The position numbers and the translations under genes were made by a program. DNA of 64,000 nt from Roseateles_B sp041905785 (lineage in GTDB: Bacteria > Pseudomonadota > Gammaproteobacteria > Burkholderiales > Burkholderiaceae_C), in contig JAYRKJ010000018.1 in NCBI GenBank assembly GCA_041905785.1, positions 1 to 64,000 of the forward strand. The letters run 5' to 3'. Positions 53,095-62,876 of the stretch are shown in pieces; the stretch's first letter is position 1; every line of letters starts with the position of its first letter. Below the pieces are notes generated by a model. That model worked only from the letters and a program-made list of their open reading frames with translations. It was not told where the DNA came from and did no database searches.

Positions 53095-54060
53095 ACCGGT
53101 GGTCGTGCGCGCCTCGAGCTCGCGGTGCGCCTGCTGGACGTCGGCCAAGGCGTAGCGCTGCCCGATGGGAATGCGTACCGCGCCGCTGCCCACCACTTGG
53201 AACAAGTCCTCGGCCATGGTCTGGGTGCTTTCGCGCGTGGCCAGGTGAGCGAAAAGGACGGGCCGTGTCACATACAGCGAGGCAGCCGACAGGCTGCTCA
53301 GGCTGATGGGCGGCACCACACCCGAGGCATTGCCGAAGCTGACCATCAGGCCGAAGGTGCTGAGGCAGGCGATGGAGCCGGCCCAGGTGTCGGCGCCGAC
53401 CGAGTCATAGACCACCTTCACGCCGCGCCCCTCGGTGAGCTCCCTGACCCGCTCCGCGAAGTTCTCGCGCCGGTAGTTGATGGCATGCGCCGCCCCGTGC
53501 TGGCGGGCCAGTTCGCACTTTTCATCGCTGCCGGCGGTGCCGATCAGCGTCAAGCCCAGGTGGCGCGCCCACTGGCAGGCGATCAGCCCCACGCCTCCGG
53601 CCGCGGCATGGAACAGCACGGTGTCGCCGGGGTGCAGGCCGCCCTGGGGCAGCGTCTTGCGCAGCAGGTACTGCACGGTCAGGCCCTTGAGCATCATGGC
53701 AGCGCCGGTCTCCAGGCTGATGGACTCGGGCAGGCGAACGACGCAGCGGGCCGGCATCACCCGCGCCGTGGCATAGGCGCCCACGGGCTGGCTGGCGTAG
53801 GCCACGCGGTCCCCTTCGGCAAGGTGGCTGACGCCCTCCCCCACGGCCTCCACCACGCCCGAGGCCTCCATGCCCAAGCCGGAGGGCATGGGCAGGGGAT
53901 AGACCCCGCTGCGATGGTAGATGTCGATGTAGTTGAGCCCGCAGAAGGCCTGGCGTATGCGGACCTCACCTGGGCCGGGCGCCCCCAGCGCCACGTCCTC
54001 CAGCCTCATCACTTCCACGCCACCCGGCTGGGCGATGCGCACGACCTGTTCCTGGGACAT
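53074..54060 (-). CDS. NADPH:quinone oxidoreductase (zeta-crystallin family)
   Basis: 328 residues from ATG 54060 after GGAGAAG. Zinc-free medium-chain dehydrogenase: YIDIYHRSGVYPLPMPSGLGMEASGVVE is the QOR signature, HAAAGGVGLIACQWARHLG the NADPH fold, and LEARTTTGSGLLVL the usual end. It reduces quinones or enones by one or two electrons. The longer upstream frame was rejected because it enters the divergent transporter. Its last codons overlap the opposing kinase gene. Confidence 0.94.
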
Positions 54061-54210
54061 CTGCTTCTCCTGGCTTGAGCCTATAAAGAATGCCGCGCTG
54101 CCTGGATGTGCAATGCCGTCAGCGCGGCGACAAGCTGTGTCCGCTATCGTGCCAGCCTTTGCCCCCCGCGCGCGCCGACCCGGCCATTTCCCCACCGCCC
54201 TTGCTCCTGC

Positions 54211-55116
54211 ATGAAGCTCAGTCCCAAGCTCGCCCTGCTGCTGACCCTGCCTCCGCTGCTGTGGGCGGGCAATGCGGTGGTGGGGCGCTGGGCGGCCGAC
54301 TCCATCCCGCCTCTGACCCTGAACTTCCTGCGCTGGCTGCTGGCCTTCCTGGTGCTGGCGCCCATGGCGCGCCCCCTGTGGGCCGACCGCGCCGCACTGC
54401 GCCAACGCTGGCGCTACTTCGCGCTGACCGGCTTCCTGGGCATGGGCTGCTACAACGCGCTGCAGTACCAGGCCCTGCACAGCTCCACGCCCTTGAACGT
54501 GACCCTGATCGCCGCCAGCCTGCCGCTGTGGATGCTGGGCGTGGGCGCCCTCTTTTTCCAGGTGCGTCCGGACCGCCGCCAGGTGCTGGGGGCGCTGCTG
54601 TCGCTGCTGGGCGTGGGCCTGGTGCTGAGCCGGGGCCGGCTGCAGACCCTGCGCCAGGTGCACTTCGTGGAGGGCGACCTGCTGATGCTGCTGGCCGTCT
54701 TCAGCTGGGCGGTCTACAGCTGGCTGCTGGCCCGTCCGCCGGCGCATATGCGGGGCACGCAGCGGCCGAGCTGGGACTGGGCCGCCCTGCTGATGGCGCA
54801 ACTGGTCTTCGGGCTCGGATTCGCCGGGCTGTCCGCCGGCGCGGAGCAGCTGCTGTCCGCGCAGCCGGTCCGCTGGGGGTCAGGTCTTGCCGTGACCCTG
54901 GTCTACGTGGCGCTGGGCCCCTCGCTGCTGGCCTATCGCTGCTGGGGCCTGGGTGTGGCGCAGGCAGGGCCGGCCGTGGCGGCCTTCTTCGGCAATCTCA
55001 CGCCGGTGTTTGCCGCGCTGATGTCGGCGGCGGCCCTGGGCGAGTGGCCCCAGTGGTTCCATGGAGCCGCGTTCGCCCTGATTGCGGCGGGCATTGTGGT
55101 GTCCTCGCGCCGCTGA
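54211..55116 (+). CDS. DMT superfamily (EamA) transporter
   Basis: 301 residues with ten hydrophobic helices in two EamA repeats (LLWAGNAVVGRWA in the first, LAYRCWGLGVAQAGPAVAAFFGNLTPVFAAL in the second). Inner-membrane exporter of small metabolites; the substrate is unknown. Start MKLSPKLALL was chosen, since the upstream extension overlaps the divergent promoter region. It converges on the CsgG-like gene. Confidence 0.9.
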   Translation: MKLSPKLALLLTLPPLLWAGNAVVGRWAADSIPPLTLNFLRWLLAFLVLAPMARPLWADRAALRQRWRYFALTGFLGMGCYNALQYQALHSSTPLNVTLIAASLPLWMLGVGALFFQVRPDRRQVLGALLSLLGVGLVLSRGRLQTLRQVHFVEGDLLMLLAVFSWAVYSWLLARPPAHMRGTQRPSWDWAALLMAQLVFGLGFAGLSAGAEQLLSAQPVRWGSGLAVTLVYVALGPSLLAYRCWGLGVAQAGPAVAAFFGNLTPVFAALMSAAALGEWPQWFHGAAFALIAAGIVVSSRR

Positions 55117-55159
55117 GCATCCGCGCCGGATGGGGGCCGAGGAATGCGGCGATCCGTGC

Positions 55160-56464
55160 TTACTGGCGCTGGCCGGCAAAAGTGCCGTTGCCGGCCCCGT
55201 GCTGGGCATAGCGCCAGGTGCCGCTGATGGCGCCCGTCGAGGGGTCCAGCACGCCGTGGTAATAGGCGGTGCCGGCAGAACCGGAGGCCGACATGTTCAG
55301 CTGCCCGTTGGGCAGCACCGAGCCGCTGATGCCGAAAGAACCGCTGCGGCTGGACACGCCGCTGCCGCTGACCGTGCCGCTGCCGCTCATCGTCGGTGCG
55401 ATGGTCACGCTGAAGGTACCCTGCTCGGCTCCGACGAAGTTGCCGGCAAAGCTGCCGAAGATGCCGCCGGCGGCCGGCGTGGGGTTGACGGGCAGCGGTG
55501 CGGCCGACAGCGGCGCGCCGCAAGCCCCGACCAGGGTGCGCTGCACCCAGCCGCTGAAATTGGCGGCATCCACGTACACGAAGCCGTTCTTGACCTCGCC
55601 CGAGGCAATCAGCTCCTCGCCCTTGGGGATGGAGGCGACCACCTTGGCGTCCTTGGCAGCACTGGCGTAGGCCTTGACGTTGCCGATCTTGGGGCACAGG
55701 GTCTGGCCGGCGGGCTGCGGCGCCTCGGCCTTGGTGGAGGCCGCGGCATTGGCGTCACCGGCGGCGCTGCTGGTGCGAATCAGGCTGGGCTGGTCGCGGA
55801 TGGTCTTGACGATGGTGTTGTAGTTGTCCAGGAAGCTGGCCGCCACCATCTTGCCTTCAGGCGTGCTGGTGTAGCCGCCCAGGCCCACCACCGCACCGGC
55901 ATAGCCCCAGCCGCCAATGCCGAAGTCGGTCTTGGTGGCCTTGCCTTCGGCAGCAGCCACCTGCAGGCTGGAGCGCACGTCGGCGATCAGCAGGCTGGTC
56001 GAGGCCTCGCGGAACTTGAGGTTGCCGGCGATGGCGCCAAAGACGCCGCCCACGCGGCCCAGCAACGCGCCGCCGATGCCGCCGGTGGTGGATGCGCCGA
56101 CCTGCACATTGGGCGTCATCACGAAATCGGCGGCCTGCATCTGACCCTTGCCGACGTTGGACTCCTGCCGCAGATCACCGCCCTGCGCCAGGGCGCGCTC
56201 CTGCTGCAGGTTCTGCATGGCCACGCCACGCTCGACCACGTCGAAGCAGCCCGACTGCTGGACCATCATGCGCAGCAGGGCCGAAGGCGAACCCAGGCCG
56301 TATTGGGACAGGTGATGCCAGCCGGTCTGCGGCTCCACCACCGCCATGACGCCCAGCTTCTGCGAGCACTTCTCGACCTGCGAGCTGGTTTCTTCGGCGA
56401 AGGCAGGCGCCAGATGCAGGCCTGCCAGAAGGCCCGTGAGGGCCAGGGCGATCTTCGATTTCAT
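55160..56464 (-). CDS. Exported CsgG-like protein with SH3 domain and beta-rich tail
   Basis: 434 residues from ATG 56464. Signal peptide ending APAFA. Residues 30-230 resemble a CsgG (curli secretion) fold: MAVVEPQTGWHHLS, LRMMVQQSGCFDVVERG, LQQERALAQ, ADFVMTPNVQ, and a Gly/Ala run GGIGGALLGRVGGVFGAIAG. A bacterial SH3-like domain follows (about 255-315: GNVKAYASAAKDAKVVASIPKG in two parts, WVQRTL). The tail is Gly/Ser-rich beta structure ending NGTFAGQRQ. No lipobox Cys, unlike CsgG, so a pore role is doubtful. A cell-envelope or peptidoglycan-linked role is inferred. Confidence 0.8.
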   Translation of the reverse strand: MKSKIALALTGLLAGLHLAPAFAEETSSQVEKCSQKLGVMAVVEPQTGWHHLSQYGLGSPSALLRMMVQQSGCFDVVERGVAMQNLQQERALAQGGDLRQESNVGKGQMQAADFVMTPNVQVGASTTGGIGGALLGRVGGVFGAIAGNLKFREASTSLLIADVRSSLQVAAAEGKATKTDFGIGGWGYAGAVVGLGGYTSTPEGKMVAASFLDNYNTIVKTIRDQPSLIRTSSAAGDANAAASTKAEAPQPAGQTLCPKIGNVKAYASAAKDAKVVASIPKGEELIASGEVKNGFVYVDAANFSGWVQRTLVGACGAPLSAAPLPVNPTPAAGGIFGSFAGNFVGAEQGTFSVTIAPTMSGSGTVSGSGVSSRSGSFGISGSVLPNGQLNMSASGSAGTAYYHGVLDPSTGAISGTWRYAQHGAGNGTFAGQRQ

Positions 56465-56621
56465 GGGAATCCCATACCTCCACAAATGGTGCCCGCATCG
56501 GTGATGCGATGGGCGCCGCATTGTCGCCAAGCCGTCCAGGCTTGGGCGAAGCGCCCATCGTGAAGGCGTTACCGGCGGTAACGATCTCCCCTATCCGTGG
56601 GGCGGAACCCGCAAAGCTGCA

Positions 56622-57410
56622 TCAGAACGTGCCGGGATAGGCACCGCCGTCCAGCAGGATGTTCTGCCCGGTCAGATAGCCAGCCTGCGCGCTGCAAAGC
56701 ATGGCGCACAGCGCGCCGAACTCCGCCGCGGTGCCGAAGCGCCGCGCCGGGATGGCCTTGGCCCGCTGCTTGCGCACCTCCGGCAGATCCAGCCCGCTGC
56801 GCGCGGCGCTGGCGGCCAGGGTCTTGCCCAGCCGTTCGGTGTCGAAGGCGCCCGGCAGCAGATTGTTGATGGTCACGTTGGAGGCCGCCAGCCGCGGCTG
56901 GCGGGCCAGGCCTGCCACGAAGCCGGTCAGGCCCGAGCGGGCACCGTTGGACAGGCCCAGCGTGTCGATGGGTGCCTTGACCGCCGCGGACGTGATGTTG
57001 ACGATGCGCCCAAAACCGCGCTCGGCCATGCCATCCACCACCGCCTTCATCAGCGCGATGGGCGTAAGCATATTGGCCTCCAGTGCGGCCAGCCAGTGCT
57101 CGCGCTCCCAGTCGCGGAAATCGCCCGGCGGCGGACCGCCCGCGTTGTTGACCAGGATGTCGACCTGCGGCGCCGCGGCCAAGGCCGCCGCCTGCACCGC
57201 CGGCAGGCTGATGTCGCCGGCCACGCAGCGGATCTCCTGCGCCGGATGCGCCTGGCGCAGGGCCGCCGCGGTGGCCTGCAGGGCTTCATCGCCCCGGGCG
57301 TTGAGCACCAGGTTCACGCCCTCGGCGGCCAGCGCCTCGGCGCAGCCGCGCCCCAGCCCCTTGCTCGACGCACACACCAGGGCCCAGCGGCCCGTCAGTC
57401 CCAGATCCAT
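56622..57410 (-). CDS. Atypical SDR family protein lacking the Tyr/Lys pair
   Basis: 262 residues. The Rossmann core is clear: ASSKGLGRG (14-22), NNAG (88-91), Ser141 in NITSAAV. Where YxxxK should follow, it has S154 and R158 in LSNGARSG. This Tyr/Lys-less form is a known branch of bacterial SDRs annotated as oxidoreductases, so catalysis may differ or be weak. The end GQNILLDGGAYPGTF is normal. It starts 4 bases after the DMT transporter stop, so the two are co-transcribed. Confidence 0.88.
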   Translation of the reverse strand: MDLGLTGRWALVCASSKGLGRGCAEALAAEGVNLVLNARGDEALQATAAALRQAHPAQEIRCVAGDISLPAVQAAALAAAPQVDILVNNAGGPPPGDFRDWEREHWLAALEANMLTPIALMKAVVDGMAERGFGRIVNITSAAVKAPIDTLGLSNGARSGLTGFVAGLARQPRLAASNVTINNLLPGAFDTERLGKTLAASAARSGLDLPEVRKQRAKAIPARRFGTAAEFGALCAMLCSAQAGYLTGQNILLDGGAYPGTF

Positions 57411-57414
57411 GACT

Positions 57415-58326
57415 TCACCTCCATCGATTCAGCAGCAGGATGCCGCCCAGTACCAGCACCGTCCCGCCCAGCACGCCGGTCGTCAGCGGCTCGTCCAACA
57501 GGCAGGCGCCCAGCGCGATGGTAGCCATGGGGCCCAGCATGCCGGTCTGCGCCGCCACCGCCGCGCCGACGCGCTCGATGGCCAGCATCACCAGCAGCAC
57601 CGGGGCAAAGGTGCTCAGCACCGCGTTGAGCAGGGACAGTTGCAGCACCGGCTGCGGCACCTGGCCGAGGGCCTGCGGCCCGCGCAGCAGCAGGTACTGC
57701 CCTACGCAGAGCAGGCAGGCCACGGACGTTGCCAGGCCCGTCAGGCGCATGGCGCCCAGGCGGTGCACCTCCTCCCCGCTGTAGAGCAGGTACAGGGCAT
57801 AGCTGACGGCCGAGCCCAGCACCAGCAGCGCGCCCAGCCAGGCGTGCTCGCCCTGCCAATGCAGCTCCTGGGCGAAGACCCACAGCACACCGGCATAGCT
57901 GAGGCCCAGGGCCGCCATCTGCCGCCCGCTCACGCGGCGGCCCAGCAGCAGCCAGCCCAGCAGCAGCACCAGCGTGGGGTTGAGGTAGAGAATGAGGCGC
58001 TCGAAGCCGGCGCTGACGTAGGCCAGACCGGCGAAGTCCAGGAAACTGGCCAGGTAGTAGCCGCTGAAACCCAGGCCAAGGACCGCCCACCAGTCCCGCC
58101 GGGCCAGGGCTGCCCGGCCGCGCCCGGCCCACCAGGCCAGGCCCAGAAACAGGGGCAGCGCAAACAGCATGCGCAGGCCCAGCAGGGTGATGGCGTCGGC
58201 CCCATGGCGGTAGCCGAGTTTGACGATGATGGCCTTGCCCGAGAAGCCCAGGGCCCCCAGGCTGGCCATCAGCAGGCCGATCCAGTGGCGCGGCGGGGGC
58301 GCCGCGTGCGGCGTTGAAGACTGCAT
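57415..58326 (-). CDS. DMT superfamily (EamA) transporter
   Basis: 303 residues, ten helices in two EamA halves. First half: LGALGFSGKAIIVKLGYRHG, LGFSGYYLASFLDFAGL, ERLILYLNPTLVLLLG. Second half: LSTFAPVLLVMLAIERVGAAVAAQTGMLGP. Inner-membrane export of an unknown small metabolite. It heads a two-gene operon with the atypical SDR. Confidence 0.9.
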   Translation of the reverse strand: MQSSTPHAAPPPRHWIGLLMASLGALGFSGKAIIVKLGYRHGADAITLLGLRMLFALPLFLGLAWWAGRGRAALARRDWWAVLGLGFSGYYLASFLDFAGLAYVSAGFERLILYLNPTLVLLLGWLLLGRRVSGRQMAALGLSYAGVLWVFAQELHWQGEHAWLGALLVLGSAVSYALYLLYSGEEVHRLGAMRLTGLATSVACLLCVGQYLLLRGPQALGQVPQPVLQLSLLNAVLSTFAPVLLVMLAIERVGAAVAAQTGMLGPMATIALGACLLDEPLTTGVLGGTVLVLGGILLLNRWR

Positions 58327-58452
58327 CGGGCCATTCTAGGAAGGCCCCCGCCGCTGCGCCCGAGCAGGGGCTTCGCGTCTGGCCGAGCGTCGGCCCGGCC
58401 GGCGCGAAGCGAGGCCTGGGCGCGCCGCGCCCTGGCTGAGTTCAAGCCGAGT

Positions 58453-59673
58453 TCAAGCCGCGGGCTGGACCGCGGCCGGGGTGGTGCCGGTCAGCAGCCG
58501 CTCCATCAGCTCGCGCACGCTCTTGATCTGGTCGCCAAAGGGCAGCGAGCCTGCGCCGCGGAAGAACAGGCCCTTCTTGATGTCGCCCCGCAGGGCGGCG
58601 GCCAGCTGGTTGTCGATGCAGAACTGGCCCCAGTCCTTCAGGCCGTCGCGCAGGCCGCATTGCGCCAGGCAGTCGAAGGCCTTGGTGCAGCGGCTCTTCA
58701 CATGGGCCACGGCCTGCAGCTTGTGCTCGATCTTGAGGTAGGCCTTGAGCCAGGGCGTGCCCACGGCGCGGGCCGGCAGCCCGGCGACACTGGTGAACTC
58801 GACCATGTCCTCGTCGCGGGCCTCGGCCAGCACGCGCTTGAACTCGTCCGACGCATCGCCCTCCTGCGTCACCGCGAAGGGCGTGCCCAGCTGCACCGCC
58901 GCCGCGCCCAGGCTCTGCAGGCGCTGGATGTCCGCATGGGTGCGAATGCCGCCGGCAGCGATCAGCGGGATCTCGCGCTCGATGCCCGCCTTGCGGAAGA
59001 AATCCAGGCACTCGGGGATCACGCGGTCGAAGTCGAAGCGCTTGTCGTCCAGGTCGCTGATGCGGGCGGCGCCCAGATGGCCGCCGGCCAGGCGGGGGTG
59101 CTCGATGACGATGGCGTCCGGCAGGCGCTTCTTGCGCTCCCACTTCTTGACGATCAGTTGCACCCCGCGCGAATCGCTGAGGATGGGGATCAGCAGCGCC
59201 TTGGGGTGATCCTGGGCCAGGTCCGGCAGGTCCAGCGGCAGGCCGGCGCCCACCACCACAGCATCGATGCCCGCCTCCAGCGCTCGCTTGACGGAGGCGG
59301 CGTACTCGCTGACCGCGCGCATCACGTTCAGGGCCACCAGGCCGCGGCCCTGCGAGCGCTCCCGGGCGCCGGCGATCTCGCGGTCCAGGGCTTCCAGGTT
59401 GGCCTCGTTGATCTGGCGCTTGGCTTCCTCGCCGGCGTTCATGCCTTCGGTGCGTTCCATCAGGTCCGGATGGTGCCGGCGCAGGTCCACCGAGCTGAGC
59501 GTGCCCACCCCGCCCATGGCCGCCACGGCGCCGGCCAGCTTCTGAGCGCTCACGCCCACGCCCATGCCCCCCTGCACGATGGGCAGCAGCTCGCGCCCGC
59601 CCAGCTGCAGAGGTTTGAGGCCGCTGGACTGCAGGGCCGGAATCAGGTGGGCGTCGATGTGGGCTGAACTCAT
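58453..59673 (-). CDS. NAD(P)H-dependent flavin oxidoreductase (nitronate monooxygenase family)
   Basis: 406 residues from ATG 59673 (MSSAHIDAHL). FMN TIM-barrel of the 2-nitropropane dioxygenase family: LPIVQGGMGVGVSAQ, VVVGAGLPLDLP, IEHPRLAGGHLG (candidate active-site His), PLIAAGGIRTHADIQRLQSLGAAAVQLGTPFAVTQE. A Cys-containing C-terminal part (SRCTKAFDCLAQCGLRDG) and longer length than class I enzymes mark a subfamily of uncertain substrate. The stop lies in the second copy of an 11-base direct repeat (GAGTTCAAGCC, 58439-58460). Confidence 0.9.
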   Translation of the reverse strand: MSSAHIDAHLIPALQSSGLKPLQLGGRELLPIVQGGMGVGVSAQKLAGAVAAMGGVGTLSSVDLRRHHPDLMERTEGMNAGEEAKRQINEANLEALDREIAGARERSQGRGLVALNVMRAVSEYAASVKRALEAGIDAVVVGAGLPLDLPDLAQDHPKALLIPILSDSRGVQLIVKKWERKKRLPDAIVIEHPRLAGGHLGAARISDLDDKRFDFDRVIPECLDFFRKAGIEREIPLIAAGGIRTHADIQRLQSLGAAAVQLGTPFAVTQEGDASDEFKRVLAEARDEDMVEFTSVAGLPARAVGTPWLKAYLKIEHKLQAVAHVKSRCTKAFDCLAQCGLRDGLKDWGQFCIDNQLAAALRGDIKKGLFFRGAGSLPFGDQIKSVRELMERLLTGTTPAAVQPAA

Positions 59674-60115
59674 GATGTCTCGCTTTGGACTTGGGCGCCC
59701 CTGCACCACCAAACGGGGCGCTCCCGGGGCACGGGCTGGCGCAGCGTAGGTCCTGCATGCAAGGCTCGCCTTGATACGTGTCATGTTTCCCCGCATTTCC
59801 GCGCCCTTCCTTCGGCGCGAGGCAAGGGTTTCCACCAGGTCGAGGTACACAATCAAGGCCGCGACGCCCTGCCCCGCCTGTCGCCGTCGTGCGTCCGGCC
59901 CAGGGGGCTTGGCGGGCACGCAAGACCTGGCACCGGCCGACGGGCTTCTTCGGGCATCACCGGGGGTCGCAGCGCGAGAAGCCTTCCGCACCCCGGCCTT
60001 TTAGCTGCCGCGCGGCTTGAGCCACGCCCGGCAAATCGGCGACATAATCCGGCCACCGTCCTGCAGACCGTCCCGCGGTGGACGGTGACGATGGACGCAG
60101 GAGGAGAGACCGTCC
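59674..60115. other. 442-base region without a gene
   Basis: Holds the divergent control regions of the flavin oxidoreductase (left) and the sensor kinase (right). CATAAT at 60043-60048 is a possible -10 for the kinase but has no well-spaced -35. AGGAGGAGA at about 60099-60107 is the kinase ribosome site. No RNA gene or repeat was recognised. Confidence 0.5.
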
Positions 60116-61681
60116 TTGAGACTGTTCCAGAGCTCGTTGCGCAATGCGGTGATCCTCGCCCTGGGGGTTGGCCTGCTCGCGCCCACCAGCCTCGTGCTGC
60201 TGTATGACTGGCAGGCCTCGCGGCACACCGCGATGGAAGACCTGCGGCGGGACCTGAACCGCACGGTGGAAGTGCTGGCGCTCTCGCTGTCCGAGCCTAT
60301 CTGGCAGGTGTCGGCCGAGCTGGCCCAGCCCATGATCGATGCACAGACCAGCGACCCCCGCTTCGTGCGCGTGCTGGTGATCGAGCCCAACAACGCCCAG
60401 CCCTTCATCCAGATGCAGCGCCCGGACCCCGATCCGGACCTGACCCTCACCCTCACCCGCCCCGTCACCCGCGACGGCCGCGAGATTGCGCAACTGACGG
60501 TCGCCATGAGCGCCGCGCCGCTGCTGGAAGCCAAACAGAACGAGGCCTGGCGTGCCCTGGCCCGTTCGGTGGGCATCCTGACCCTGTCCCTGGTGCTGAT
60601 CCTGGGCGTGATGCAGCGCCGCGTGCTGCACCCCATGGCCAAGCTCAGCCGCGCCGCGGAAGAGCTGGCCGCCGGCCGTCTGGACCAGCCGCTGGAGCTG
60701 GGCGGGGAGGACGAGATCGCCCGCGTGGGCATCGCGATGGAGCGCATGCGGCAGGCCCTGCTGCGCGCCTTCGAAGACCTGCGCGGCCATGCCTCCACCC
60801 TGGAAGACCAGGTGGCCCAGCGCACCGCCGAGCTGACCTCGGCCAACAACGAGCTGACCCTGGCCCTGGCCAACCTCAAGACCGCGCAGCGCGAGCTGGT
60901 CGAGTCGGAAAAGCTGGCGTCTCTGGGCCGCCTGGTGGCCGGCGTGGCTCACGAGCTCAACACGCCGCTGGGCAATGCGATGACGGTGGTCTCGGCCCTG
61001 GGCGACCGCTGGGCCAAGCTGGACCAGATGCTCGCGGACAACACCCCCATGCGCCGCAGCCAGCTGGAAGAACTGGTCAAGGACACACGGCGCGGTCAGG
61101 ACATCCTGCAGCGCAATGTGCAGAAGGCCGCCGACCTGGTGCGCGACTTCAAGCAGGTGGCCATAGACCAGACCACCGACTCGCGCCGCAACTTCGAGCT
61201 GTCGCAGGTGATCGAGGATGTGCTGGTGATGGTCGAACCCAGCTTCAAGCACACGCCCTTCAAGATCGAGACCGACCTGAGCCAGGACCTGGAAATGAGC
61301 AGCTACCCCGGCGCGCTCGGCCAGGTGCTGACCAACCTGCTGATGAACGCGCTGGTCCACGGCTTCGAGGGCCGCGACCACGGTGTGGTTCGCGTCGCCT
61401 GCCGGCCGGCCGAGCACGACCAGGTGGAGCTGATCGTGGAGGATGACGGCCGCGGCATGGATGCCTCCACCGTGCGCAAGATCTTCGACCCCTTCTTCAC
61501 CACCAAGCTGGGCAAGGGCGGTTCGGGCCTGGGCATGCACATCGTGCACAACATCGTCACCAACGTGCTGGGCGGGCAGATCGAGGTGCAGTCCACGCCG
61601 GACAAGGGTTCGCGCATGACCATGCTGATGCCGCGCTCGGCGCCGCTGCGCTCCAACGCCGAGGAGCTGGTCAGCCCCTGA
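60116..61681 (+). CDS. Membrane sensor histidine kinase (HAMP, NtrB-like core)
   Basis: 521 residues from TTG 60116, chosen for AGGAGGAGA just upstream. TM1 (about 10-30), a ~110-residue periplasmic domain (TAMEDLRRDLNRTVEVLALSLSEPIWQ start, sCache-like), TM2 (about 148-166), HAMP (VLHPMAKLSRAAEELAAG) and a coiled coil. HisKA has His279 in GVAHELNTPLGN and HATPase has NLLMNALVHGF, DDGRGM and GSGLGMHIV. HELNTPLGN and FDPFFTTKLGKGGSGLG are typical of the Cache/HAMP kinases that control metabolism. No adjacent response regulator. Confidence 0.92.
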   Translation: MRLFQSSLRNAVILALGVGLLAPTSLVLLYDWQASRHTAMEDLRRDLNRTVEVLALSLSEPIWQVSAELAQPMIDAQTSDPRFVRVLVIEPNNAQPFIQMQRPDPDPDLTLTLTRPVTRDGREIAQLTVAMSAAPLLEAKQNEAWRALARSVGILTLSLVLILGVMQRRVLHPMAKLSRAAEELAAGRLDQPLELGGEDEIARVGIAMERMRQALLRAFEDLRGHASTLEDQVAQRTAELTSANNELTLALANLKTAQRELVESEKLASLGRLVAGVAHELNTPLGNAMTVVSALGDRWAKLDQMLADNTPMRRSQLEELVKDTRRGQDILQRNVQKAADLVRDFKQVAIDQTTDSRRNFELSQVIEDVLVMVEPSFKHTPFKIETDLSQDLEMSSYPGALGQVLTNLLMNALVHGFEGRDHGVVRVACRPAEHDQVELIVEDDGRGMDASTVRKIFDPFFTTKLGKGGSGLGMHIVHNIVTNVLGGQIEVQSTPDKGSRMTMLMPRSAPLRSNAEELVSP

Positions 61682-61761
61682 GCCGCCGGGCCTGGCCGCT
61701 GCGCCGCGCACGGCATCCCTACGCCGTGGTGCCGGGTGGCCGCGCCTGGGCCGGCCAGGCC

Positions 61762-62796
61762 TCAGTTGCCTTCGGCGCCCGCCGCTTCCTGCTTCTCGGT
61801 CTTCTTGCTCTCGTCACCGGCGGTCAGGCGCTTGAACAGATCGCCCAGCTTCACCGTGGTGCGCGCCTTGCCGTTGTCCATGGCGCCGCCGGCCACCGGC
61901 GCCGCACTGCGGTTGGCGATGCGGAAATTGACATAGCTCTCCGGCAGGGGCTCGCGCCAGAAAGCGTTGCTGGCGCCTTCAGCGAGCTGGGAGGCGAACT
62001 CCGCCTGCTCGGTCGCCGAGGTGTAGACCTGCCCGTTGCCCAGCAGCATGCGCGGGTAGGCGCGACGCTTGAAACTGGGCCCGAGGGCGGCAAGCAGCGT
62101 TTCGACGTCGCTGGTCGACTGGGCCGTGAGATCGCAACTGCCGGGCGGCAGGTTGAAGTAGCCCATCGTCGCCCGGGTCAGGGTGCTGCGCCAGACGGCG
62201 GCATTGTCCCTGGCGCACCAGATGTTCGAGACGGTCGACAGGTTCGCGTTCTTGCTCTTGTCCAGGGTGGACGGCAGCACGTAGATGTCTGCATCAATGC
62301 GATTGGCAGACGCGGCAAGCAGGCGCTCCAGCTTGATGCAGAAGGGGCAGTCGAAGGCCGAGAGCAGCAGCACCTTCGTGCCGCCATTGCCCTGCTTCAA
62401 GTGGATGAGCCGGTCGAAGCGGATGTTCTTGATCATGTCGCTGACCAGGACGCGGCGCTCCTCTTCCGTCACCGGCTTGCCGCCGGCGCCGGTCTCGACG
62501 AAGTCGGTGATGTCCCGGCTGTTGGTCGGCATCACCAGCGTGGCCGCTTCATTGATGTAGGCATGGCCCACGCCCGGCGAGCCTTCGCAGCGATAGAGGC
62601 CTCGCACCAGGGTTTCAGCGATGGCGCCGGTGCAGACCTGCGGGCTGAACTGCTTCACATGGGGTGCGAAGTTCTTGCGCACCTCGGACACGCCCGCGTG
62701 GGCAGGCCGGCTGGCCGCGGCCAGGCACAGCAGGGCCAAGAGGAGAAGCGGCCAGGCCATGCGGGCGGCGAAAGGACGTGAATGGGGAGTCGTCAT
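61762..62796 (-). CDS. Exported DsbC-like thioredoxin-fold protein
   Basis: 344 residues from ATG 62796 after GGAG. Signal peptide ending ASRPAHA. The thioredoxin active site is C150-P-F-C153 in LLSAFDCPFCIKLERLL. Downstream, NIWCARDNAAVW and PGSCDL mirror the second Cys pair of DsbC, and RAYPRMLLGNG holds the cis-Pro loop. A ~110-residue N-terminal part (with two more Cys) differs from the DsbC dimer domain. The tail is charged and disordered (ESKKTEKQE). Disulfide isomerase or reductase activity in the periplasm is inferred. It follows the 251-residue exported protein by 80 bases on the same strand. Confidence 0.8.
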   Translation of the reverse strand: MTTPHSRPFAARMAWPLLLLALLCLAAASRPAHAGVSEVRKNFAPHVKQFSPQVCTGAIAETLVRGLYRCEGSPGVGHAYINEAATLVMPTNSRDITDFVETGAGGKPVTEEERRVLVSDMIKNIRFDRLIHLKQGNGGTKVLLLSAFDCPFCIKLERLLAASANRIDADIYVLPSTLDKSKNANLSTVSNIWCARDNAAVWRSTLTRATMGYFNLPPGSCDLTAQSTSDVETLLAALGPSFKRRAYPRMLLGNGQVYTSATEQAEFASQLAEGASNAFWREPLPESYVNFRIANRSAAPVAGGAMDNGKARTTVKLGDLFKRLTAGDESKKTEKQEAAGAEGN

Positions 62797-62876
62797 GAAA
62801 GCTCCATCAGACATCAGGGCATGCGCCCCGGCAGGCGCCGGGGCACGGTGGCAGTGAACGGTGTCGGCGGCGGGAC

